A stretch of 64,000 bases of DNA from Sulfurimicrobium sp963779055 (GTDB lineage Bacteria; Pseudomonadota; Gammaproteobacteria; Burkholderiales; Sulfuricellaceae): positions 546,436 to 610,435 of the forward strand of contig CAVZWN010000005.1 of the NCBI GenBank assembly GCA_963779055.1, given 5' to 3'. The notes under the pieces are model-generated. The model ran no database searches. It was not told where the DNA came from and worked only from the letters and a program-made list of their open reading frames with translations. Within the stretch, counting starts at the first letter, position 1. Each line of letters opens with the position of its first letter. This document shows, in pieces, positions 44,944 through 53,641 of the stretch. The position numbers and the translations under genes were made by a program.

Positions 44944-45912
44944 GTGATGGATATGACGCAAGCCCACCTCCACGCAGCCTTACGCGGCAAATTGATGCAC
45001 GACGAGCCGATGTCGGCTCACGTGAGCTGGCGCGCGGGCGGCCGGGCGGAACGCTGCTACACCCCGGCGGACCTGCAGGATCTGGCGGCTTTCCTCGCCA
45101 CCTGCGCAGGCCCGGTGTACTTCGCCGGGCTGGGCAGCAACCTGCTGGTGCGCGACGGCGGCCTGCGCGGCACGGTCATTCTGCCGCACGGTACGCTGAA
45201 CCGGATCAGCGTCACCGAAGAAGGGCTGGTGTATGCGGAAGCCGGGGTCAGCAGCCCGAAAGTGGCCAGCTTCTCAGCACAGAATAATTTTGAAGGCGCA
45301 GAGTTCCTGTCCGGCATCCCCGGCACCGTCGGCGGCGCCCTGGCCATGAACGCCGGGTGCTACGGCAGCGAAACCTGGCAATGCGTGGAGCGCGTGCTCA
45401 CCATCGACCGTAGCGGCACGTTGCGCGAGCGCAAGCCAGCCGACTACGAGATTGGCTACCGGCATGTCGCTTTGCGGGTAATGAGTAATGGGGAAGCGGT
45501 AACGGGCACCCCCCATCACCCATCACCCATCACCCATCACCCCGAAGAATGGTTCGTCGCCGCCTGGTTTCGTTTTACCCCCGGCGACGGCAAGGCGGCC
45601 AGGCGCAAGGCGAAGGAATGGCTGGCGAAGCGCATGGCGACCCAGCCCCTGACCCTGCCCAATGCAGGTTCGGTATTCCGCAACCCGCCGGGAGATTATG
45701 CGGCACGGCTGATCGAGGCCAGCGGCCTGAAAGGACTCACCATCGGCGGGGCGCAGGTATCCGAAAAGCATGCCAACTTCATCGTCAATCTCGGCAATGC
45801 CAGTGCGACGGACATCGAGGCTCTGATAAAAACGGTGCAGAAAAAAGTTAAACAGGCGCACGGCGTGGAACTGGTACGCGAAGTAAGAATTATCGGAGAC
45901 ACGAATGATTAA
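44944..45912 (+). CDS. murB: UDP-N-acetylenolpyruvoylglucosamine reductase MurB
   Basis: MurB is the FAD/NADPH enzyme that makes UDP-MurNAc. SWRAGGRAERCYTP, FAGLGSNLLVRDGGLRG, FLSGIPGTVGGALAMNAGCYGSE and NAGSVFRNPPGDYAA are the family blocks. Starts at GTG 44944, ATG 44947 and ATG 44953 are all possible. About 22 residues (around 178-200, MSNGEAVTGTPHHPSPITHHP) are coded by repeat sequence, including four CCATCAC units, and interrupt the usual RHVAL...WFVAA region. The TAA stop lies within the arm of the next inverted repeat. Confidence 0.93.
   Translation: MMDMTQAHLHAALRGKLMHDEPMSAHVSWRAGGRAERCYTPADLQDLAAFLATCAGPVYFAGLGSNLLVRDGGLRGTVILPHGTLNRISVTEEGLVYAEAGVSSPKVASFSAQNNFEGAEFLSGIPGTVGGALAMNAGCYGSETWQCVERVLTIDRSGTLRERKPADYEIGYRHVALRVMSNGEAVTGTPHHPSPITHHPEEWFVAAWFRFTPGDGKAARRKAKEWLAKRMATQPLTLPNAGSVFRNPPGDYAARLIEASGLKGLTIGGAQVSEKHANFIVNLGNASATDIEALIKTVQKKVKQAHGVELVREVRIIGDTND
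45513..45540 (+). repeat. Four perfect 7-base tandem repeats inside murB
   Basis: CCATCAC occurs four times head to tail at 45513, 45520, 45527 and 45534, within the murB reading frame. Seven is not a multiple of three, so a change in copy number would shift the frame of an essential gene. Confidence 0.9.
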
Positions 45913-45982
45913 CCACGGAGCACACGGAGAGCACGGAGCAAACCCGGAACTTCTCCGTGGCCTCCGTGTGCTCCGTGGTTAA
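45909..45982. repeat. 21-bp inverted repeat between murB and ddl
   Basis: TTAACCACGGAGCACACGGAG at 45909-45929 pairs perfectly with 45962-45982. Inside the 32-base loop CACGGAG (45932-45938) pairs with CTCCGTG (45953-45959). It resembles the CCACGGAGCACACGGAG family of dispersed repeats. It supplies the murB stop codon. Confidence 0.9.
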
Positions 45983-45999
45983 TAAACAGATTGAACATT

Positions 46000-46917
46000 A
46001 TGCATACAAATAAATTCGGCAAAGTGGCAGTACTGTTTGGCGGCAAGTCCGCCGAGCGCGAGGTATCGCTCAAGAGCGGCGCAGCCGTCCTCAAGGCGCT
46101 GCGTTCCAGCGGCGTGGATGCACATGCCTTCGATCCAGCCGAACGCGACCTGCATGAACTGAAAAGTGGCGGATTTAGCCGCGCCTTCATCGCCCTGCAC
46201 GGCCGCTATGGCGAAGACGGCACGGTTCAGGGCGCGCTGGAACTGATGGGGGTTCCCTACACCGGCAGCGGCGTGCTGGCTTCCGCGCTGGCCATGGACA
46301 AATGGCGCACCAAGCTGGTGTGGCGCGCCGCCGGACTGCCTATCCCGGCATTCGAACTGCTCACGGCAGCATCGGATTTCGACGCGGTGGCCAAACAGCT
46401 TGGCCTGCCGTTATTCGTCAAGCCCGCCAACGAAGGCTCAAGCGTCGGCATCAGCAAGGTCAAGCATGTGTCCGAACTGCGCGAGGCCTATGAACTGGCT
46501 GCCAGATACGACCCGCTGGTCATCGCCGAGCAGTTCCTCGGCGGCGGCGAATTTACCGCAGCCATGCTGGGTGGCGTTGCCTTGCCGGTGATCAAGATCG
46601 AACCGGCGACCGAATTCTATGACTACGAAGCCAAGTATTTCCGCGACGACACGCGCTATCTCTGCCCCTGCGGGCTGCCTGCCGCGCAGGAAGCAGAAAT
46701 GCAGCGCCTGGCACAGCAGGGCTTCGCCGTCATCGGCGGTGCAGGATGGGGCCGGGTGGATTTCCTCATGGACGAAACGGGCAAGCCCTATCTGCTCGAA
46801 GCCAACACTTCGCCGGGCATGACCGACCACAGCCTGGTGCCGATGGCGGCGCGTCAGGCGGGGATTTCCTTCGAGCAACTGGTAGTAAAAGTACTGGAGC
46901 TGTCCCATGTGGGATAA
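46000..46917 (+). CDS. ddl: D-alanine:D-alanine ligase
   Basis: Ddl makes D-Ala-D-Ala for MurF. It is an ATP-grasp enzyme of 305 aa. VAVLFGGKSAEREVSLKSGAAV is the N-terminal signature. ALHGRYGEDGTVQG, FVKPANEGSSVGISKV and EANTSPGMTDHSLVPMAA carry substrate and Mg-ATP residues. ATG 46000 follows the 21-bp inverted repeat and has no clear ribosome-binding site; TTG 45991 is a weaker option. Its end overlaps ftsQ by 11 bases. Confidence 0.94.
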   Translation: MHTNKFGKVAVLFGGKSAEREVSLKSGAAVLKALRSSGVDAHAFDPAERDLHELKSGGFSRAFIALHGRYGEDGTVQGALELMGVPYTGSGVLASALAMDKWRTKLVWRAAGLPIPAFELLTAASDFDAVAKQLGLPLFVKPANEGSSVGISKVKHVSELREAYELAARYDPLVIAEQFLGGGEFTAAMLGGVALPVIKIEPATEFYDYEAKYFRDDTRYLCPCGLPAAQEAEMQRLAQQGFAVIGGAGWGRVDFLMDETGKPYLLEANTSPGMTDHSLVPMAARQAGISFEQLVVKVLELSHVG

Positions 46918-47638
46918 ACCGGCCCTCATGCTGTGGCTGGCAAACCTGCTGTACGCAGTAGCGGCGATCCTGCTGCTGTATGCAGTGCTGTTTCTGGTGG
47001 TGCACCTGCCACTGTTTCCGCTGCGCGAGGTAAAAGTGAATGGCGAACTGCAACATGTGACGCGCGAACAGGTGCAGTTCATCGTGACCCGCGCGCTGAA
47101 GGGCAATTTCTTCACCCTGGATCTGAACAAGACCCGGCGCACTTTCGAAAAATTGCCCTGGGTGCGCAACGTGAACGTGCGGCGGCGCTGGCCGGACAAG
47201 CTGGAAGTGACGCTGGAAGAACATGAAGTGCTGGCGCGCTGGAACAACACGGCGCTGGTCAACACGCAGGGTGAACTGTTTCAGGCCGCATCGGACCAGC
47301 AATTGCCCCTGTTCAGCGGCCCTGCCGACAGCGTGCAGGAAGTTGCCAGCCAGTATGAGTTCTTCCGGCAGCAGCTGGCAAAGACCGGGCACAAACCGCA
47401 GCAGGTCAGCCTGTCACCGCGCCGCGCCTGGCAGATCAGGCTGGACGACGGGCTGATCGTGGAACTGGGGCGTGAGCACGTGGAGCAAAGACTGGAAAAA
47501 TTCGTCAAGGTTTACGACCGTTCACTGGGCCGCCTGGGTGAATTGAAGAAGACAGTTGATTACGTGGATCTGCGCTATCCCAATGGTTTTTCGGTGCGCA
47601 TGGGCGCAAGCGCAACACACAAACCGGCGGGGGCGTAA
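46907..47638 (+). CDS. ftsQ: Cell division protein FtsQ
   Basis: FtsQ is a bitopic protein that links early and late division proteins. It has 243 aa: a membrane helix (LLYAVAAILLLYAVLFLVVHLPLFPL), then a POTRA domain (LREVKVNGELQHVTREQVQFIV). The FtsQ domain includes LPWVRNVNVRRRWPDKLEVTLEEHEVLARW. The order ddl-ftsQ-ftsA-ftsZ confirms it. Confidence 0.94.
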   Translation: MWDKPALMLWLANLLYAVAAILLLYAVLFLVVHLPLFPLREVKVNGELQHVTREQVQFIVTRALKGNFFTLDLNKTRRTFEKLPWVRNVNVRRRWPDKLEVTLEEHEVLARWNNTALVNTQGELFQAASDQQLPLFSGPADSVQEVASQYEFFRQQLAKTGHKPQQVSLSPRRAWQIRLDDGLIVELGREHVEQRLEKFVKVYDRSLGRLGELKKTVDYVDLRYPNGFSVRMGASATHKPAGA

Positions 47639-47648
47639 GGGGAAAGCA

Positions 47649-48887
47649 ATGAGCAGAATCAAGGAACAGAAAACACTGATCGTCGGGCTGGATATCGGCA
47701 CATCGAAGATCGTCGCCATGGTGGCGGAAATTCGCCCCGACGGTCGGATGGAAGTGATCGGCATCGGTCATCATCCTTCGCGCGGGCTGAAAAAAGGCGT
47801 GGTGGTCAACATCGAATCCACCGTCAACGCAATCCAGCGCGCGCTGGAAGAAGCTGAACTGATGGCCGACTGCAAGATCGTCGATGTGTATACCGGCATC
47901 GCGGGCAGCCACATCAAGAGCTTCAACTCGCACGGCATGGTGGCGATCAAGGACAAGGAAGTGTCCCAGATGGACGTGGACCGGGTGATCGAAACCGCCA
48001 AGGCGGTGAACATCCCGACCGACCAGCAGATCCTGCACATCCTGACCCAGGAATTCATCATCGACGGCCAGGAAGACGTGCGCGAGCCGCTGGGCATGAG
48101 CGGCATCCGCCTCGAAGTCAAGGTGCACATCGTCACCGGCGCGGTGTCGGCGGCGCAGAACATCATCAAGTGCATCAAGCGCTGCGGCCTGGAAGTGCGC
48201 GACCTGGTCCTGCAACCGCTGGCCTCCAGCATGGCAGTGCTGTCCGAGGACGAAAAAGACCTCGGCGTATGCCTGGTGGATATCGGCGGCGGCACTACCG
48301 ACATTGCCGTATTCACCGATGGTGCCATCCGCCACACCGCGGTGATCCCGATTGCCGGCGACCAGATTACCAACGATATCGCCATGGCCCTGCGCACGCC
48401 CACCAAGGAGGCGGAAGACATCAAGCGCACCCATGGCTGCGCCCTGCGCCAGCTGGCGGATGCCAATCAGATGGTGGAAGTGCCCGGCGTGGGCGAACGT
48501 GAAACGCGCCAGCTTTCGCGCCAGACCCTGGCCGAAGTCATCGAGCCGCGCGTGGAAGAGCTTTACTCGCTGGTACAGGCCGAGCTGCGCCGCAGCGGCT
48601 TCGAGGATCTGATGTCGTCAGGCATCGTCATCACCGGCGGCAGCTCGGCCATGCAGGGCATGGTCGAGCTGGGCGAGGAAGTATTCCACATGCCGGTGCG
48701 GCTGGGCGTGCCCAACTATTCCGGCGGGCTGGCGGAAGTGGTACGAAATCCGCGCTTCGCTACCGGGCTGGGCCTCTTGATGTCGGCACAGGAGCAACAT
48801 CAGCGCCACCAGATCGCGGCCATGGGAACCACATCGCTGCAGCAGGTTTTCGAGAAGATGAAGAGCTGGTTTCAGGGGAATTTTTAG
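47649..48887 (+). CDS. ftsA: Cell division protein FtsA
   Basis: FtsA is an actin-like ATPase that tethers FtsZ to the membrane. It has 412 aa. LIVGLDIGTSKIVAMV is the phosphate-1 loop. LVDIGGGTTDIAVFTDG is phosphate-2 and GIVITGGSSAMQGMVEL the adenosine motif. The C-terminal amphipathic helix is VFEKMKSWFQGNF. ATG 47649 has AAGGGGAAAG upstream. Confidence 0.95.
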   Translation: MSRIKEQKTLIVGLDIGTSKIVAMVAEIRPDGRMEVIGIGHHPSRGLKKGVVVNIESTVNAIQRALEEAELMADCKIVDVYTGIAGSHIKSFNSHGMVAIKDKEVSQMDVDRVIETAKAVNIPTDQQILHILTQEFIIDGQEDVREPLGMSGIRLEVKVHIVTGAVSAAQNIIKCIKRCGLEVRDLVLQPLASSMAVLSEDEKDLGVCLVDIGGGTTDIAVFTDGAIRHTAVIPIAGDQITNDIAMALRTPTKEAEDIKRTHGCALRQLADANQMVEVPGVGERETRQLSRQTLAEVIEPRVEELYSLVQAELRRSGFEDLMSSGIVITGGSSAMQGMVELGEEVFHMPVRLGVPNYSGGLAEVVRNPRFATGLGLLMSAQEQHQRHQIAAMGTTSLQQVFEKMKSWFQGNF

Positions 48888-48894
48888 CAGGAGG

Positions 48895-48918
48895 CCGTCA
48901 TTGCGAGCGCAATGACGG
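48895..48918. repeat. 11-bp inverted repeat in the ftsA-ftsZ gap
   Basis: CCGTCATTGCG and CGCAATGACGG flank a 2-base centre, forming a tight hairpin 8 bases after the ftsA stop. It matches the CGTCATTGCGAG dispersed-repeat type. It may stabilise or attenuate the transcript before ftsZ. Confidence 0.8.
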
Positions 48919-48986
48919 TAAGGGGATCAGGGTTTTTTGAGTTTGGTTTGAGTTCTGGATAAACGGTAATTAAAAGGAGGAACAAA

Positions 48987-50141
48987 ATGTTCGAAATTAT
49001 GGAAGCACCAATGCAGGATGCAGTTATCAAGGTCATCGGCGTGGGCGGCTGCGGCGGCAATGCAGTTGACCACATGATCGTGAGCGGTCTGGAAGGAGTG
49101 GAATTCATCTGCGCCAACACCGACGCCCAGGCGCTCAAGCGCAGCCAGGCCAGAACCCAGCTCCAGCTGGGCGCACACATCACCAAGGGACTGGGTGCCG
49201 GAGCCAATCCGGAAGTTGGTCGCGCCTCGGCGGAAGAGGACCGCGATCGCATCGCCGAAATGATCCAGGGCGCCAACATGCTCTTCATCACTGCCGGCAT
49301 GGGCGGCGGCACCGGTACCGGCGCTGCGCCGATCGTCGCCGAAGTAGCGAAGGAACTGGGCATTCTGACCGTAGCGGTGGTCACCAAGCCGTTTGCCTTC
49401 GAAGGCAAGCGTTCCAAGGTGGCACAGCTGGGCATGGAAACTCTATCAAAGCACGTCGACTCCCTGATCGTGGTCCCCAACGACAAGCTGATGCAGGTAC
49501 TGGGCGACGATGTCAGCTTCCAGGATGCGTTCAAGGCCGCCAACGACGTGCTGCATGGCGCCGTTTCCGGCATCGCCGAAGTCATTAACTGCCCCGGCCT
49601 GGTCAACGTGGACTTCGCGGACGTCAAAACCGTGATGTCGGAAAACGGCATGGCCATGATGGGTTCCGCCTCCGCCTCCGGCGTGGACCGCGCCCGTCTG
49701 GCCGCAGAACGCGCCGTTGCCAGCCCGCTGCTGGAAGACATCGATCTGGCCGGCGCACGTGGCGTGCTGGTCAACATCACCGCCAGCATGTCTCTCAAGA
49801 TGAAGGAATACTACGAGGTGATGGAAACCATCAAGGAATTCACCGCTGAAGATGCCACCGTGATCGTCGGCACCGTGATCGACGAGAACATGGGTGAAAC
49901 CCTGCGCGTGACCATGGTCGCCACCGGCCTCGGCGGCCTGGTTGCCCGCCAGCAACACAAGCCGCAACTGGTGGTGCGCAACGGCACAGACAATGCGCCG
50001 ATGATGGAAGTGGACTATGCCGCGCTGGATCAGCCGGCAGTCATGCGCCGCCGCGAACGTGGCGCACAGCTCGAAGCCATGAAAGCCAACGGGGTCGATT
50101 TCCTCGACATCCCGGCCTTCCTGCGCAAACAGGCTGACTAA
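48987..50141 (+). CDS. ftsZ: Cell division protein FtsZ
   Basis: FtsZ is the tubulin-like GTPase of the division ring (384 aa). VIGVGGCGGNAVDHM is the N-terminal glycine loop. GMGGGTGTGAAPIVAEVAKE is the tubulin signature and VNVDFADVKTVM the T7 loop. The C-terminal peptide LDIPAFLRKQ binds FtsA/ZipA. AAGGAGG precedes the ATG. The terminator follows 30 bases after the stop. No lpxC gene follows here, unlike in E. coli. Confidence 0.96.
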   Translation: MFEIMEAPMQDAVIKVIGVGGCGGNAVDHMIVSGLEGVEFICANTDAQALKRSQARTQLQLGAHITKGLGAGANPEVGRASAEEDRDRIAEMIQGANMLFITAGMGGGTGTGAAPIVAEVAKELGILTVAVVTKPFAFEGKRSKVAQLGMETLSKHVDSLIVVPNDKLMQVLGDDVSFQDAFKAANDVLHGAVSGIAEVINCPGLVNVDFADVKTVMSENGMAMMGSASASGVDRARLAAERAVASPLLEDIDLAGARGVLVNITASMSLKMKEYYEVMETIKEFTAEDATVIVGTVIDENMGETLRVTMVATGLGGLVARQQHKPQLVVRNGTDNAPMMEVDYAALDQPAVMRRRERGAQLEAMKANGVDFLDIPAFLRKQAD

Positions 50142-50170
50142 GCAGCACTCCTGACGTTCCTCCAGAACGG

Positions 50171-50194
50171 GAAACCGGCCACAAGGCCGGTTTC
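50171..50194 (+). terminator. Intrinsic terminator ending the dcw cluster
   Basis: A 10-bp stem GAAACCGGCC/GGCCGGTTTC with an ACAA loop is followed by a T-rich stretch, 30 bases after ftsZ. Confidence 0.85.
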
Positions 50195-50248
50195 TTCCTT
50201 TGCGCTTTTCTGGCTAAAACCCCCTTCTAGCCGTTATCATTACGGCCC

Positions 50249-51902
50249 ATGTCCTATCCAAACAACATCGTTCTCGTCGGCCTCATGGGCGCAGGCAAAA
50301 CCACTGTGGGCCGGATGCTGGCCAAACACCTTGGTATGCGCTTTATCGATTCTGACCACGAGATCGAACGCCGCACCGGCGTCAAGATCCCGGTCATCTT
50401 TGAATTCGAGGGCGAGGAAGGCTTCCGTAACCGCGAAACTGCCGTCCTGAGCCAGTTGTGCCGGATGGACAATGTCGTGCTCGCCACCGGCGGCGGGGCA
50501 GTGTTGCGCGAGCAGAACCGCGAACTCCTCAGGCAAAACAGCACGGTGGTCTACCTGCGGGGACAGGTGCGCGATCTTTACCACCGCACCCGCCACGACA
50601 AGAACCGCCCCCTGCTGCAGACTGCCGACCCGCAGGCCAAGCTGCGCGAACTTTTCGCCCAGCGCGACCCGATTTACCGCCAGCTGGCCGACATCATCAT
50701 GGATACCGGCGACCAGAACATTCACGCGCTGGTACGCCACCTGATACAGAAACTCACCGATAGACAAGACCCGAACATGCAAACCCTGACCGTTGATTTA
50801 GGCGCGCGCTCCTACCCCATCCACATCGGCGCGGGGCTGCTGCAACAGGCCCAGCTGATCCTGCCGCACCTGGCGCAGAAGCGCGTGGCGATTGTCACCA
50901 ACACCACGGTGGCGCCGCTTTATCTGGCGCAGCTGAGCAATACGCTCACCCAGCAGGGTGTCAGCGTGCTGCCCATCATCCTGCCGGATGGCGAAGCCTA
51001 CAAAAACAGCGAAACCCTGAACCTGATCTACAACGCCCTGCTGGAAAACCGCTGCGAGCGCAAAACTACGCTGATCGCGCTGGGCGGCGGGGTCATCGGC
51101 GACCTCACCGGCTATGCGGCGGCAAGCTTCCTGCGCGGGGTGCCCTTCATCCAGGTGCCCACCACGCTGCTGGCCCAGGTGGATTCCTCGGTGGGCGGCA
51201 AGACCGGCATCAACCACCCGCTCGGCAAGAACATGATCGGCGCCTTTTACCAGCCGCAAGTGGTGCTCGCCGACACGTCCACCCTCGACACCCTGCCCGC
51301 ACGCGAGCTGGCGGCTGGCCTTGCCGAGGTCATCAAGTATGGCCTGATCCGCGACCTGCCGTTTCTCGAATGGCTGGAACAGAACATGGACCGCCTGCTG
51401 GCCCGCGACAAGGACGCTCTGGCTTACGCCATCCGCCGTTCATGCGAGAACAAGGCCGAAATCGTGGCTGCGGACGAGCGCGAAGGCGGTGTGCGCGCCC
51501 TGCTCAACCTCGGCCACACCTTTGGCCACGCCATCGAGGCTGGCATGGGCTATGGCAACTGGCTGCACGGCGAGGCGGTGGCCGGCGGCACGGTGCTGGC
51601 AGCCGACCTGTCGCGCCGCATGGGATGGCTCAGCGAAGAAGATGTCGAGCGCATCCGGCGTCTTTTCCAGCATGCCGGACTGCCTGATCATGCCCCCGAT
51701 CTGGGCGTGGCAGGCTTATCTCGACTACATGGGCCTGGACAAGAAAGTGGAAAGCGGAAAAATCCGCTTTGTCCTGCTGAAGGCGATCGGTGATGCGCTG
51801 GTCACGCCCGATGTTGCAGCCGACGCTCTGGCACAGGCGCTGAAGGGGTTTGTGCGCCCGGCCGGGTTGCAGCAGGCAGCGGCCGGCGCGGAAAATTCCT
51901 AG
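50249..51902 (+). CDS. aroKB: Bifunctional shikimate kinase / 3-dehydroquinate synthase AroKB, with a late frameshift
   Basis: Residues 1-~172 form shikimate kinase: GLMGAGKTTVGRMLA is the P-loop, FRNRE is the shikimate-binding region and ATGGGAV follows. Without a stop, MQTLTVDLGARSYPIHIG begins 3-dehydroquinate synthase (GGGVIGDLTGYAAASFLRG, SSVGGKTGINHPLGKNMIG, LNLGHTFGHAIEA). A fused AroKB is a known betaproteobacterial arrangement. Near 51710 one extra base shifts the frame: the open frame stops at 51793, but the conserved tail (YLDYMGLDKKVESGKIRFVLLKAIGDA) continues in another frame to 51902. This is probably a sequence error. Confidence 0.88.
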
Positions 51903-52059
51903 CGAGGAAACGCTTCGCTTCTCTCATGACAGGGCCAGACATTTGACGCAACGACGCTGATTTTATCTTCACCAGCCCATTTTTTTATTTTTCCTCTCCG
52001 CTGGGGCGGAGTTGATAATGGCATAATCATAGCGTCTGAATGGAAAATCCATCCCCCAC

Positions 52060-53538
52060 ATGAAACTCTCCCTGGCGCATTTCTGCCTGATTACTTTCCT
52101 GGCGCTGGAATTGGTCAGCAGTGCAGCCATTTATTACCTGTACCAGACCAGCCTGTCTCAATCCTCGCAAGTTCAGGCAATTGCTCCAGCGGATACCCAA
52201 CACGCACTAAGCTCCGCCATCATTGGACTGGCTCGTAATATGCGGGCTACCGCCGCGCATATTGCGCAGCTCCCCCAAACCGTCAATGCACTCAAGGCCG
52301 GCCCGGATAGCGGCTCTCAGGCTCAGCTTGTCAACATTCACGCACTTTATCCGGATGCCCGGATTCAGTGGGCGCTGCCGGACATCAGTGCTGCCGGCAG
52401 CTCTCCCATCCCGTCACTTTCAGTCGTTTATTCGCACAGGGCAGAAACCTTCGATAAGAAACTTGTCTCCGCCAGGGCTGCATCTGCGCCCTCCTCTTTT
52501 CACCCGGCCGTCACGGAGCCAGTCATTGACCCGCAAAGCAAGGCAATACTGGGTTTTGTCGTAATCGGAAAAAGCGTTCCGGAGATTGTTGCCCTGTTCG
52601 ATTCACTGCCATTGCAGGGCGCTTATGCAGAATTGCAGCAGGCCAACGGAAACGGCCTTCACGATGTCCTGATGCGGCGCGGCGATGCTCACATGAAGGC
52701 CAGCACCTTTCAGGAACTGACCGATTTTCCGGGCACCGCATGGCGGCTAGTGGAGTGGCGCACCCCGGCCCTGCTGGCCCAGCCGGAAGCCTCTCCGCTT
52801 CAACACCACCTGGCCGCATGGGCGTTCTTCTCGCTATTTCTGGCGCTTGCCATGGCGGGGCTGAATATCACCTTGCGCAGGATTCTGAAAAACGACATCG
52901 AAACCATACTGGTGTTTTTCTCGGATGTCCGTCACTCCCGCCTGCGCAAGACGTATTCCATCCAGCTGAAGGATCTGGAACAAAATTTTGGGCTCATGCA
53001 CCGCCTGGGCAAACTCATGCTGGGAAAGCACAAGCAAGTGAGCGACACCGCCAGCATCGACCACCTTTCCCAGGTCAACAACCGTCGCAGTTTTGACATC
53101 AAGCAGAAAGAACTGCTCAAATCCCTGGCTGAAGGCTGGACCCATAGCCTGCTCATTATCGATATCGATAAATTCAAGCAGGTAAACGACACGTTTGGCC
53201 ACGATGCCGGAGATGCGCTGATCGTGCAATTTGGAAAAGCGCTCAAAGAGCAATTGCGCTCCAGCGACTTTATTGCCCGCCTGGGTGGAGACGAATTCTG
53301 CGTGATTTTTCCCAATACACCCATAAAAAAAGCGTCCGAACTTGCAGACCGTTTGCGCCAGAACATGCCTGCAGAAGTGGAACTGACGCGCGGCATTATG
53401 CACAAGCTGCACTGGAGTGGCGGCTTGAGCGAATACAGGAAAGGGGATGACGCAGAAAGCAATGCCTTGTCGCGGGCGGACAATGCCCTGCTCCAGGCCA
53501 AGCATGCCGGGCGCAACCAGACCAGACTGGCCGCCTAG
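52060..53538 (+). CDS. Membrane diguanylate cyclase (GGDEF) with periplasmic sensor
   Basis: This 492-residue enzyme would make c-di-GMP from two GTP. Membrane helix 1 is at about 7-28, a periplasmic sensor (probably double-Cache-like) at about 30-250 and helix 2 (AWAFFSLFLALAMAGLNITL) at about 255-275. A linker leads to the GGDEF domain (about 335-492). The active motif GGDEF is at 409-413, and RSSD (400-403) five residues before it is the inhibitory I-site. The order aroKB-dgc-dgt does not suggest an input signal. It is monocistronic as far as I can see. Confidence 0.93.
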   Translation: MKLSLAHFCLITFLALELVSSAAIYYLYQTSLSQSSQVQAIAPADTQHALSSAIIGLARNMRATAAHIAQLPQTVNALKAGPDSGSQAQLVNIHALYPDARIQWALPDISAAGSSPIPSLSVVYSHRAETFDKKLVSARAASAPSSFHPAVTEPVIDPQSKAILGFVVIGKSVPEIVALFDSLPLQGAYAELQQANGNGLHDVLMRRGDAHMKASTFQELTDFPGTAWRLVEWRTPALLAQPEASPLQHHLAAWAFFSLFLALAMAGLNITLRRILKNDIETILVFFSDVRHSRLRKTYSIQLKDLEQNFGLMHRLGKLMLGKHKQVSDTASIDHLSQVNNRRSFDIKQKELLKSLAEGWTHSLLIIDIDKFKQVNDTFGHDAGDALIVQFGKALKEQLRSSDFIARLGGDEFCVIFPNTPIKKASELADRLRQNMPAEVELTRGIMHKLHWSGGLSEYRKGDDAESNALSRADNALLQAKHAGRNQTRLAA

Positions 53539-53641
53539 TTGTCTGCCTGGCAATGATGCTATTCTCCCCGTTTGCAATGTGCCGCCCTTTCACTCCGGGC
53601 GCCGTTGCTGACCAAGCCAGAACCATCCAGAGGTATCCCAT

